A stretch of 64,000 bases of DNA. Origin: Warburgia ugandensis (taxonomy: Eukaryota > Streptophyta > Magnoliopsida > Canellales > Canellaceae). Made by a program: the position numbers and the translations under genes. A model generated the notes under the pieces. The model was not told where the DNA came from, ran no database searches, and saw only the letters and a program-made list of their open reading frames with translations. Numbering within the stretch: the first letter of the stretch is position 1; each line of letters opens with the position of its first letter. Below are positions 47,346-59,530 of this stretch, piece after piece. The stretch is taken from contig CP141137.1 of NCBI GenBank assembly GCA_035236585.1, positions 41,872,057-41,936,056 on the forward strand, given 5' to 3'.

Positions 47346-48380
47346 CATCTTATCACAATTAACATCATCATAATAGTTAAGCATGGTTAACCAGAATATC
47401 ACATCATAATTTCAACAAGTAATTGCAATTCATATTATCCATACAGTCAATATGATAATCCATATGTTCTACATATCCATAATCTTAGTTACAAAGTGAA
47501 AAAATCAACAATAATTTAAGGATAAAGAAGGGTTTAGGGTACTTACTTGTGTTCAAGGTACGATTCACAATTCAATTACCAATGTCATTCAGATCTTATT
47601 CAAAACCTAAATTGAGAATACTAGTTCTAAGTGAATTTCATAATTCTATGCAAATTACTATAATTACTTCAAGATCTCTACACATAATGTCATTGATCTA
47701 CCCCTGATACCTATATTTTTGATCAGGACACAATTGGACACTATCTATTGAGATCAGTACCATTCTAATCGACGGTCCAAATCAAGCGTGTACCTCTAGA
47801 GGTTTCAATTCTCATCATTAGAGGTAAGTTATTTAGTAATTCAATGATTTTAACCATAACGCATGGTATGATCACTTTTCCTAAACTTTGATGGCCACCA
47901 ATTGAGTTGTGGATGGTTGGATCAGACCTTGTATTAATTATCCCATATTTGATTTGCCATTTTTATCCATTTCAATACTAATGTATAATTAAAGTCACAA
48001 ATTATGTGGACTACCTTCTAATCATGTTTTTAATGATTAGATGCAAAGATCTAATTTTTCCCTACACACAATCAATTTTTCTATCAAAATTTCAATAATT
48101 AGATAGTCTATGATCAAAGATCCATCATCACAGATGAACAGTTCAGGTAAAAAATTGTCAAATTCCAAAAATTTCCATTTTCAAGGTCTTGCTAGAAAAA
48201 GTTGCCATCGCCAGAGAAGGTGATTAGATTTTGGTCATTGCCGATGACATACATAGTATGGATTTTTCCATTTTTTTCTCAAAAACATTCTACATTTCAT
48301 GAATTTGAGTTTCTAGAGTTTTTTATTCCATAATTTTCACTAGAATTTGGGTTTTGGGTCTAATTTTATCAAGGCTTTAA

Positions 48381-48697
48381 TGGAGATTGGCCCTCGAGTG
48401 CAAAGGTAGAAGGGAGCTTGACTGCAAGACCCACCCATCAAGCAACATCCACTAATTTGGAACTTAATTTGAAAGCCATAATTCAACCCGAACATTTTTG
48501 GGATGCCCCTAACAACCAACGAATGGCAAGTGCTTATTGAAAGAAATGATTTATTTTTGTGGAAACCCAGGATATCAATTTATATATGAATGGGATGTTG
48601 CTTTGTCCCTAGGTCAAGATGACCCTATCCTATAACTAGATCCAATATGCCATCACAAATTTCTTTTTTAATCCATCTGACAGGTAGGTTGCCTTCA
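48381..48697. other. 317-bp foreign segment in element D 5' LTR, with plastid 23S rRNA-like start
   Basis: The paired LTR goes straight from ATCAAGATTT to AAAATTACCC, so this block is extra. Its first ~64 bp (48381-48444) contain GTAGAAGGGAGCTTGACTGC and AAGACCCACCCATCAAGC. I recognise this as the late domain V part of chloroplast-type 23S rRNA (usual form AAGACCCACCCGTCGAGC), with two CpG-to-CpA changes. The remaining ~250 bp are of unknown origin. It is probably organelle DNA patched in at a break. Confidence 0.65.
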
Positions 48698-51600
48698 TAA
48701 AATTACCCAAGCCACTATTTTTCTCAATTTTCAACATCATTATCTGATAGATCTTCATGAAAAGAAAGAGGTTTCACTTAGAATCACATGAGGAACAAAA
48801 TGAATGGTATGGATCATTGATCCAACACCATTACATTGACTGTGTTTTTTAAAAGTCGGCTTCCCCACTATTCTTGTCACCAAAAAAGTGGTGATAGTAA
48901 CAAGAACCACCCGTTTGGGAACAACTAGAAGGGGAAATAAGGGTGAAATGAAAAGAAGAAAGGAAGGAGGACTTACCTGCCTATTCCCATTCGACTGCAC
49001 GATCAAAGTCAATGTTGATTCTTATTCTAAGAAAGGGAAGAAGATGTGGGTGGAAGGGCATTTTCTTATCTCTCCTCTTGGAGAATGGAACCCTATGGGG
49101 TTTTCTAGTTGGTCAGCACAACTGGAAGGGAGAAGGCGAGAGATGGGGTGGGGGTGAAGCCTTCGGGTGCTTTTCCTTGTCTTCTAGTCACTGATGCATG
49201 GAAGCAGAGCTCCACATAGTGAGTTTGACTCTCGCGTGTTGAGCCACTCCACATGACTCACTTGGGTCACTAACAGTTGAAGTAGGGGGAGTTGTTATCA
49301 ATTTGGACTCCCCCCTTTCATTTGTAAAAATTTGGATTTTTAGGTCCCAATCTCTGTCTCACCCGTTCTTAGTGTCATTGGAAAGCTCTAATGTTGTACA
49401 ATCCAATAATTGTGCTTTTATAATTACATAGATTTTTAATAAAAAATTTATTTTGAAGCAAAATTACTAGAAATTTTCCATGAATTTAGGATAGAATTTC
49501 AAGTTATTAAATTTGTAATAGGATACACAATTTATAGGTTCTGAGGAGTCAAAATTTATGAACTCATGGAGGGCCCACTTACTTGATCCTACCTTGCTTA
49601 TCCTTTTTCATTGAATCTAGGAAGATTAACAAGTTAATTACACAATTAGCCTAATTTTTGGACATGAGTGTGACAATACATTCCCATTGTCCACTTATGA
49701 TATAGCTCATGTTGTGTCACTCATAGCCATGGATCCCCAACCACTCATGCCACAACCTTCTTCTCTTCTCCTTAGATGTTCCTCCCTTTAGGATGTTCAC
49801 CCATGGTGTTTGATAACCTTCCTTGGTCCTCAATGGTTGAGAGCTCTTTCCTTGGTTTTCCTCCACTCTCACTTTCATGTGGATGCTAGGAGTTGAATGG
49901 AGAATGGAGAGAATTCCTTTTGCGTTCAAGTCTTTTGGCCTTTTTGTGTTTCAAGTTTAGAAGGAGAGAGGGTGGAAGTTTCCTATTGGAAGCTCCCCTC
50001 TTTCCTTAGCCCATGTCCCTTATTTTCTTTCTCCTTATCTCTCATCTTCATCTTGGAAGGTTCCTTGAACAAATTCATGCATCACTCCTTCTAATTCAAA
50101 GCATAAAAACATGTTTTTCCTCTCTTAGGGTGTAGCATGGCATGGTGGCTAGGGATTGTATATTTCTTTGCCTCATTTCTTCCTCATTGGATCATGCTTC
50201 AACACGAGGATGGGTGGTAGAGATGTCTTTGAAGTCTCCCATCAATAGGATAAAGTTTAAAGTTTCTTTCTTCTCATCTATCGGATTGACATGCCCTAGA
50301 TTGGATGACTTGGATCTCGTAGAGATTTCCTTATCCATAGAGATTCCTTTCCCTCATTTTGCTCCCTGCATACTAGTTTTCTCTCCATCTAATGAGAAAT
50401 CACTAGAGAAACCTGTTTTTACAAATGTAGATGTTTTCTCCTCCTTTATTTTTGGTAGGCAACCATAAAAAATATTTCTACCAATCATGGTTTAATCTTC
50501 TTTCTCATGCATGGATTCTTTCAATTAGTCAATACTAACTCAAATGGCTTCTCATTGGTTACTTTAGGATGCTCTTGGATGTGACTTAATCTCATCACCA
50601 TTCTTTGTTGAAATTCTTGGATGAAAAATGACCTTAGATTTCTTGTTTTTTCTCTCTCTCTTCGCCTCCTTATTTTTCTTCACCAATCATACTAATCTAT
50701 ACATGTATTTCACATGGAAGTGGAGTTTCCCTTAGTGCATGGGAGAATCATGGAACACATGTAGGTGGTCCTCATTCTGAAGTGATTAAAGAGAAAAATA
50801 GGGTTTGAAGTCTCTTACGGGCCCTAGCTTGAGTGTGCTTCACATCCATGCTTCCATTCACACGTGTGGCTCTCATGCTTCACTTAGAAGCTCACCAAAG
50901 GTGGTGGAATGTATGCATGCATGGTAGTTTTTCCACCTTATGTTTTGATATTTGTAGCTTCTTTTGACTAGATAAGGTTTGGTGATGTTTCTAGGTTTTT
51001 TTGCTTTGTTGAAAATGATAATGACACCCTCATCACATTTTAAACTTCTGAACATCATAAATTTGGTAGGACGGCTCACTACTTTGCTTGGACTCTAGAC
51101 TTGTTCTTTGAAGGTCACAGTTGTCAAATTTATGCATTTTCTTATTTGTATGCTAGACCTACAAAATGTAGAATTAACCTTAATTTGATATTTATTGAAA
51201 GTTCTAAGCTAAACCTGCTGAATATAGAGGGTTATATGTAAAATAGATCTATAAATGGTGTGCGTGAATCAATGGTAGTATGTCCATTTGTAGAAATTTT
51301 GGGATCTTAGTAACTATGGGTGTGCATGATGTGAAAATAGTGGAACATATTAATCTAAAACCAAGATCAAAGGCTCATATGAACAAATCAAGATCCATCT
51401 ATGCACATGACATTGTGTTAAATGACTAGCTCATGCATAATAATCATTGGATCAATCTATCAAGAAAACACATGTGCATAATGGGTAAATCAAGGAGATG
51501 GGTGCGCATGGTGTTTGGTTTACAAAAGTGTGCATGGAATCTTTTCATGAGACATTTCATTGAAAGCCAATATCAGATGAATGAAGTAGATCTAATTATA

Positions 51601-53439
51601 TGCATGACCCAGGTTTGCTAATTAGCTTATGTTCCAAATCTTTTCCATTTGACTCATACACATGGTTTCCAATTAATGGGTGATTGAGTGCACATGGACC
51701 ATTGGATCATTCAATCAAGAAGGTATGTGTGCATGAAGGTCCCATCCAAGAAGTAAGCGTGCATGTTCAACTTTATTAAATGCACAAACTATTAGATGAA
51801 AATAACAGTGCACCTGGTGTCAAATGTTCAAACCATATGTTTGCATTCACCCTAACTTACTAACCTATGACACATAAGGGACATATGTTATGGTATTAGA
51901 CTTAGTAAGATTACCATGGTACATAAAATATGATGAAGAAGCAAGAGCACCTAATCTATTTTCAATGAGGACTATAAACATCAAGTGAAACTCTTAGGGT
52001 TGTGGTACATGAAGTTTTCATTGCAAGGCTAATAAGTGCCTAGATTACATAGTAAGAATGATTTGTGTAAGGGATATAACAGAGTGGGTGGGGGGAGCGT
52101 GAAATATATTTGGGTGGGTGGTGTGAGCATAAAAAGGTGGTATGCACATGAACCATTATTATTTGACAGATGAGATCCTACATGGAATAATTCTAAGAGT
52201 AATCATAATACATCATGCAACTAATAATGAAATTTGATGCAAAACATACTTGGGTGTGCATGAATAAAACAGGTAATGTGCCCATAGGATAATGGATCAA
52301 TAGTTGAGATTTCAACAATCTGAAAATGATGTGCCCATAGCAACATGTATGAATAATGAAGATTGAAGAGAAACTAACATGGATACAAGTATATCAGCCA
52401 TGAAAACTACAAAGTGATTAGATCAAACAAAACTGAGGTGTGTGTGCTATGGTGCAATAAAACAATATAGATTGAAATCAATGATTTAAAAATAATCTAC
52501 CCTAGAGCAACCCACACCCCTACCTCATTGTAGAAACATGTTCATCTATAGTCTTCTTGTCCAAAATCTTTTGGCAAAAACTCATTTTTCCTAGCTCTCA
52601 ATCTCTATCTGTCTGTCTCTCTCTACCTAGCCAAGACAACCTACACTATATGGGGATGTCTTGGCTAGATGCCAAATAAGTTTGGTCCCCACATACCATT
52701 TTGTGTTATCTTAGATTTCTTCCTATGCTTCTCTTTCTTATCCTATATCATTCCAGATTCTAATATCATCTTATCCTTTATTCTGCATCCTAATTGTCAA
52801 AATCCTAGCCACTCATCTTATTATCCTCTATATCCTAGTCCTTTCTATTCTTGTTGACTTTCCTGTTCTCCAAAGATTCTTAGGATTCTCATCTCATATC
52901 TTATATACACTTGTATGTCTCATTTTTATTTTAATTTCCATAAGAATATAGGTCATAGAGAGACATCATTCATTGAACTTGGATAGCCTTGGACACTTGG
53001 TCTTAAATTTCTCCAAAAAGACAATCTTTTACCTAGTTTAGAGACTTGAAGTCTTGACCAAAGGTATTCATACTCACTCTATAACTAGTAGAGCTAGCTA
53101 ACTTCTATTATTAATTCCATACAAAAATAAATATTTATATTATAAAAATTCTAGTTGTTACACATTGGGAGTAGGCATCTAGTTGTCTTTTTCTTTTGGA
53201 CGCTAAAACCTACATAATGGAAGAACAAAAAGAAAAGAAAAGAAAACTAATTGCAAAGCCTAACAAAAAGTGGCTCCATCTAGGAAATAAATTGCACACG
53301 CCTGTTAACACTAGATAATTAAGAAGAAAAGTAAGTAGGCCCTATCTTTTAATAGGAATAGGTGCCCTTTTTGACCCCTTATAAATATCCTAAACTAAAT
53401 TAATCTTGTAAAAAATGCTTAGACTCTATGTTGAGAACT

Positions 53440-53950
53440 TGATGTGATCTAGATCCCGCCCTTGGCTTAAAGAATACAAAGATCTAGCCTAAGATAGAAA
53501 TTTGATGGCTTACATCTAGTGCTAATCAACATGATGCTAAGATCTAGCCCCAATCTAAAGGATCTAAGATCTAGCCTAAAATAAAGATCCAATGGTTAAG
53601 ATCTAGTCTTAGTTTAGTGGATGCTAAAATCTAGCCTAAAACCTAAATTCAGTGGCTTAGATCTAGCACTTAGCAAAGTGGACGTTGAGATCTAGCCTTA
53701 ATTGAGATCAAAGGTTTTAGTATAACCCTCACCAAATGGGGATTTATGATCTAACTTATTTAAAGATCAAGATCTATCAATATAACCCAAATATAAATCC
53801 AAGGGTCAAGATCCACTTAACTTATGTCTAACACATAAATCCACATCTAGAACTTTGATATATTTAGCCTAAAGTTCATTACCCCTGATCAATCTAGCCT
53901 AAGTTAAAAAGCTATGATTTGTCTAGCCACATTCCATGCTCTCGATTTCA
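53440..53950. repeat. Degenerate AAGATCTAGCCTAA repeat field
   Basis: AGATCTAGCC or close variants recur about every 45-60 bp (for example near 53490, 53540, 53570, 53627 and 53690), often followed by TAAA-ATAAAGATCCAATGG-type text. Old tandem repeat of about 50-bp period, now irregular. Confidence 0.7.
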
Positions 53951-54029
53951 TGGATCATTAAGCATCTAACCGAAGTCCAATGTTTATTACCAATCTAACA
54001 AATAGCCTCTAAAAATGGTAATGTAATAG

Positions 54030-54560
54030 CCACACATGCATTATCCATGCAAAGGGACCCACGCACGGCTCCCTTTTGCTTTACGTAAATAATCCATTTA
54101 AAGTTCCCATGAATGGCCTTGCAATGTTTCATGTAAATTATTCATGCAACGTTGGCAAGTCCTTATGCTGGTATCTTATGCATTATCTATGCAAATGTTG
54201 TATGCCTTTCATATATAGTTTATAAAAAATAATTATTCTATTCAATTTCACGTAAATTATTCATATACAGTTGTCATGACCCTACGTGGATATCTCTTGC
54301 ATTATCCCATGCAAAGGTGGTACGCCCCACTTAGATAGTTCATGTAAAAATGATAATTATTATATTCTATTTAGTTTATACATAAATATTTCATGCAACA
54401 GTCTCAAGCCCCTCATAAAACTTCCATGCACTATTCATGCAAAGATGGTATATCTCATGTAGGTATTTCAAGCAAAAATGATAATTGTTCTATTCTATAT
54501 GAATAGTTCATGTAAAAATGGTTGTGCAAAGGTTTTCTATCTTATGTGAATGAGTTCATG
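54030..54560. repeat. Degenerate CATGCAAA/TTCATGTAAA repeat field
   Basis: The words ATTATCCATGCAAAG, GTAAATTATTCATGCAA and TAGTTCATGTAAAAATG recur about every 60-120 bp with interspersed GGTATGCC-type text. This is an imperfect higher-order repeat. Confidence 0.65.
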
Positions 54561-54837
54561 CAAAGTTGATAATTCTAACCTAATGGCATTACCATGAGAA
54601 AGCCTTAAAGTGATGATAATTCTAACCTGTTGGGCCTTAGCTATACACAAGACCTAAGGTAATAATGACTATAACTATCTGAGCACCATCATAAAGAGTT
54701 CTAACAATACAAGGATTCTGGCTATGGACCCTACCAATACTCTTATATAATATTGTGTCTATAAAAGACATGTCAAGATTCTAATATAGTTATACATCAA
54801 GCCCTTTTAAAGTTTAATTAGTCAATGGCTAAATGTT

Positions 54838-56083
54838 TGCTCAATATTATATCCAAAAACCCCAAACTTTTGTATTTTTTTATTGCATTAGATTTTTCAT
54901 TTTTACACTCATATGATGAATTTGCACTAAAACCATAATAGGGTGTATTTTTAGGGTTGTATGTTAAAATCCAAGTGATCAAGCCGACATTTGATTTTGG
55001 TGTATAATATCTTGTTTTGAAGATAATTTACTAAGGAAAAATTTGGCATGTGATTTTATGGCTAATAGTCACTAGTTATTAAAGTTTTTTTTTCATACAA
55101 AATGCTAGTGATGCTCTCCAAAGTTATGGTCACACTAATTGCACACACATGTTTCTCTTTGATTTCTCATTGGATTTGAGTGAAGTTTGAGATGGCGGTT
55201 CGTGAATACATTTGACATATGATGAACTAAGTACATGTTGAAAAATATTCTCAGAACTTAAAAATATTTAATATTATTTTTCTCTTTTCTCTTTATCACT
55301 TTAGTAATTTTTCTTTATCTCAATTTTTTAACAATCAAGTAAGTGAAAAAATAGTAGAAAGTATATACTATTTAGCATAGTTTTTAGGTTGGTTGTTTAC
55401 TTCAGTTGTAGATTAGTTTAATTTATTTTAATTTTCATTATTCTAACATTGCTTTACTTAACTTATGTTAAATAAAAAATTCTGTTAGGCTAGTTTACTT
55501 TTGCTTAGGGTTATAGTGATCCTAGCATAAAGTTAGGACACATCACTAATTAATTCCTAATATCTTAAATGTCTTAGAAAATTTAATTTGAAATTTGTCT
55601 CAATTTGGAAAAGATAGAATTGCCTTTAGTATAATGTCATTACCTTTCATAATGAATACTTGGAATTAATCCTTGATTCATTATAGTTAGGTTTTACATA
55701 GAATATTTAGAATTTGATAATCTATCTAGTTTATAATGATTAATGATTTTTAAGTTAAATTTTCAAAGAAACCAAATTCCAAGAAAATGATCATAGTTTA
55801 GATCTAATTGTTGAGTTATAAAGATGAATAACTAGTGGTGGACCCTAATGCTAGTCTAGGTGATCTCTAATCCTAAATTTTTAATCATAGTTAATTTTCT
55901 TAAATCACTCTCATCCATTTGATTATTTTATCATATCATCTTGGAGTCTTTCTAGTGTAAATCCCTAAGGATCATAATAGTAGAATAATTTGGTGCTTTA
56001 AATTCACATTAAATCCTTCCCGTGGATTCGACCCTGCAATACTACAATTGACTAACTATGCACTTATAGGAAAACTCTCAACA
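54838..56083 (+). repeat. Element E 5' LTR
   Basis: Starts TGCTCAATATTATATCCAAA and ends CTCTCAACA before the PBS. Near its end, CCCGTGGATTCGACCC and TATGCACTTATAGG form the same end motif that, on the opposite strand, marks the LTRs of elements A and B. Confidence 0.75.
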
Positions 56084-56086
56084 AGA

Positions 56087-56105
56087 TTTGGCATCTTTGC
56101 CAAGG
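56087..56105 (+). other. Element E primer-binding site
   Basis: TTTGGCATCTTTGCCAAGG, a decayed TTTGGCGCCGTTGCCGGGG-type site, lies three bases after the LTR. Confidence 0.75.
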
Positions 56106-57148
56106 AAATGTTTGTATGGCCAAAGAACCATTAAATTAGGTTTAGGTTAATTAGATTAGTTACTTTTCTTTTGAGTGGAATTGTAGTGAGCTTGACCTAT
56201 ATTTTAGTTTAAATCTTCGTTGTTTAGAAGTGGAGGTGGTTTGTAAATGCTTTACCCCTATACTAGAAGATTTAATTCTAGGACCTTGCTGTAAGATCTA
56301 CTCAATCTTTTATTTTTCCTAGATTTTATATTTGCATTATTAACGTAGTATTGCATAATTGTTTGGTAGTATAATCTCATATGGATAGCATTCATCTTTT
56401 AATCGCTGCTATATTTTAGTATGTTGCATTAGTTTATTAATTTTATTATTTTTTAGGTCACATTTATCTACTTTTAAGGTGATTTATTGTGCCATGATGA
56501 ATGAAAATTGATTAGTAAGGGTATCATAAACTATAAGATTAAGGATGGATTTCATCACCACCTCTTATCCCACCCAGGCTAATCATCACCTATTGTTTAC
56601 CCTAACCTTCAAGTTTTAGTTAAAATCAATTAGAAGAGACCTATAAAGGATTTTGAGCTCATAGGACCCTCTTAGAACAAGGTGATCTACTAACACTCCA
56701 GTGACCCTGTGCTAAATCACTATGTTGGTATTTAAATAACTAGCTCTGCCAACACATCATATGACTCAAATTACTTAAAAATAACTAAGGAGTGTGTGAA
56801 GTAGTTGGTTTATTAAGATTTAACTAGTAAGCAATAGGATAAGTTTGAAAGATAGGAGCTATCTAGATTAGGTTAATTTAAAAGCTACTCCCCTTATAGA
56901 AATCAAGGTAATCAAAACATCTTTTAGCTTGTTAGCAATGAGTTTGTTATTATGTCCTTTATTTGTGCAACATCTTAAGTAGCTTCATTTAGTTTAGTTT
57001 TCTAAGAAAAAAAAGGAGAAGAAATATTTTTTGTATACAAATGAAAAGCCTTTCATTGTTTACAAGTTTTAAAAAAGAAACTCTTCAATTGTATACAAAG
57101 TTAAAAAAAAGAAGAAGTGTTGTATGCCTATTTGGATACACAACATAA

Positions 57149-57860
57149 TTGGAAGGTGGATCAAAGAAATCCAATTTACCATACAGATCCTCTGGTGACT
57201 TGCACAATGTTAACATGATAAATTTAGCGGTGCAAGATCAATTTAGTCAATCTTCCTCTTCAGACCCACTTAAGGCCTATTTGGCCAATTTTAATGGATT
57301 TAATGAGGATGCATTAATAGAGGAAGTCAATACCCTCCTTGATTCTATGCCCATCATGGACACAAACAACTGAAAACCTCATAATGAGGAATTTCCTTCA
57401 AGGGAGTTCACTTCCATTCCATCATCAATTAAACCTCTCATACTTGAGTTGCCACCTCTACCATCCTATCTCAAAGGTGCATATGTAGGCGACCACCCTC
57501 TTACTACCTTTCAAGGATGTATGTCGAGTATCTCCAATGTTATTATGGAGCACTTTTTAGAGGTTTGCATGAATACCTTTTCTACTTTTGAGAATTTCTT
57601 TGATATGTGGCTTACAAATTTTAGAAAAGTATTAAACCATTTTGAGAGAAAAATTTGGTCCTAAACTTAGTAAAGCATTCCTACATTTTCATTTGGGATT
57701 CAGGAATTGACTGGACCCATGCCTCTATAATATTTTTGTACCCTATTTTTTCAAAACTTTCTTTTTCTACATCATCCTTTCTTTATTTCTTAATGTTGTT
57801 TCATCATCCTACTTTTCAAACATTGAGGACAATGTTTCCCTTAGGTTGGGGGGTGTAGAA
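57149..57860 (+). pseudogene. Element E pol remnant (protease-RT linker only)
   Basis: Two open stretches. The first (57149-57373) contains LIEEVNTLLDSMPIMDTNN. The second (57449-57664) begins PPLPSYLKGAYVGD, matching the linker before RT in Athila/Tat polyproteins; element A has a related linker near 31154-31200. RT motifs do not follow: the sequence passes within 200 bp to AACATTGAGGACAATGTTTC and a G-rich run (57816-57855), the signature normally found after integrase. RT, RNase H and integrase were thus deleted internally. Confidence 0.6.
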
Positions 57861-59530
57861 TTGTAGTAAATTCTGATCTTTTTATTATTGGTCTCTTTTA
57901 GTTGTTTCTCTTTAAAAAATAAATAAATAAATTGAAGAATTTTGAAATATTTTAAAATTTCAAGGTCCATTAGTATACTGTGATGAGAATTGGAATTTTT
58001 GAAGTTTAGTGCTTCCTCATTACTTTAGCTTATTAATAGAATAGTACATGGTTAGTTTTTTATTTACACATTTTTCTAAAGTGTTTCATGACAACTAATC
58101 TCGAGCACTCTTATGCACATAGTCACATATGCTTAGTTTAGATTAATAAGTGGTTATGACTTTGAAACCCTGAAGAAAACTACTAGAGACCTATAAACCA
58201 TGTAATTAGTTGAGCCACTCATTTTTTCTGAGGGCTATACATGAAATTCTAAAATTTTCTTCAACATGCTTAAATTCTAGTTGGTCCTAGTATTCTTTGA
58301 TTTGGTCAATTACCATGAGTAATTACTGAGTATTACCCTTAATATTTTAAAAGCTTATTGAAACTAATAGAAAATATTAAACCTAAGAAATTATTCAGGC
58401 CATCCTTGTTGAAATGCAGAGCCATGAAGCCTATGCAATGATACTTTTACCACTAGTTAGCCATTTTTGAGCCTTTTATATGAGCCTTTTTTCTTGTGAA
58501 CTGAATTACCTACATCCATATTAACCCAATATTAAATATCCATTACCTATTTTCTCTAAAAACAAGTTAGAGATGGTTAAAGAAATATATTTAAATTGCA
58601 ATTCAAGAAAGGAAGTAAATATCAAGAGCAGAAAGTTCTTCAAACAGATCCAAAGAAATTGAAAAGATACAAAAGAAAGAAGAAAGAAAAGAAGAAAAAT
58701 AGAAAAGTGTGAAAGAATGTTCACTTCAGTATGACAAAGAAGAATTGTCAAACTCTAGTAGAAGACCTCTATATATTTTTGGAAACTTTGAATACCTTAT
58801 TCATTCTTTTCATCGCCCTATCCTAAGCCTATATTTCATCCTAACTAAAGACCTAATGATCTTAGGCTAATATGGTCTTGATGGGGTTATAAGTAGATAG
58901 AAATTAGAGTGTGATATTCCTTAACTTTCTCTTAGTAATGGCATCATTTTCTAAAGGGGTCATAATAATTTCTGAGTGTTCTCATTCTTTTAGATAATAT
59001 GTGACCTATTAGAATTCTAAAAAATCTGCTCACATAATTGAGACTTTTGACCTTTTTTCTGAGAGTTTTATTCTTGAGAGTATACTTAATTGTGAGATTT
59101 AAGGTCAAAACACTTTTCTAAAAGAAATTTCTAGTCATAAGCTACTTGGAAGTAAAAATCTATTGTGTATGTAGACTGTGCACACACTACACTCCGAGAT
59201 ATAAGTTTAAATGGAATTTCTTTAGCATATGAGTAGAGTTGTAAGAATTTCATCTATTCTTATTAGCAATGTAAAGTTGTCGAAGCCTAATGGATGAGAA
59301 TTCATTGAGATATACTTAGGAATTGGCCTCCCTTTTGAATTTTGTGAGTAAATTCATTGCAAACCCTCACGAGGCTTAAGTCGTCCACTAAGGGTAACCT
59401 ACAGGTTCAAGGACTTATTGCATTAACTAAATGCACCATGAGTACCTACAAAAATAGCAATTTTTCAATAAAATGGTTTTTTCCTACTTTGCTCAAGACT
59501 AGCAAAATGCTGTTTGAGGGGTGAGTTTAG
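57860..59530 (+). other. Element E 3' non-coding region and polypurine tract
   Basis: AT-rich, no supported gene. The end contains GTACCTACAAAAATAGCAA, CTCAAGACTAGCAAAATG and TTTGAGGGGTGAGTTTAG, directly before the LTR start at 59531. The same order of words is seen, on the minus strand, before the element A 3' LTR (26757-26830) and in part before the element B 3' LTR. Confidence 0.65.

Larger units (their letters stand above)
51256..54837. other. Unassigned region with degenerate repeats
   Basis: No gene or element with domains is recognised. Up to about 52520 the sequence repeats GTGTGCATG and GTGCACATG-type words loosely. A 12-bp inverted repeat lies at 52627-52668. Repeat fields occupy about 53440-53950 and 54030-54560. 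Probably old LTR or other transposon debris. Confidence 0.4.

Noticed and set aside
53440-54560. CRISPR-like array of short repeats
   Set aside because: Repeats and spacers are irregular and degenerate, no cas genes exist, and the DNA is plant nuclear.
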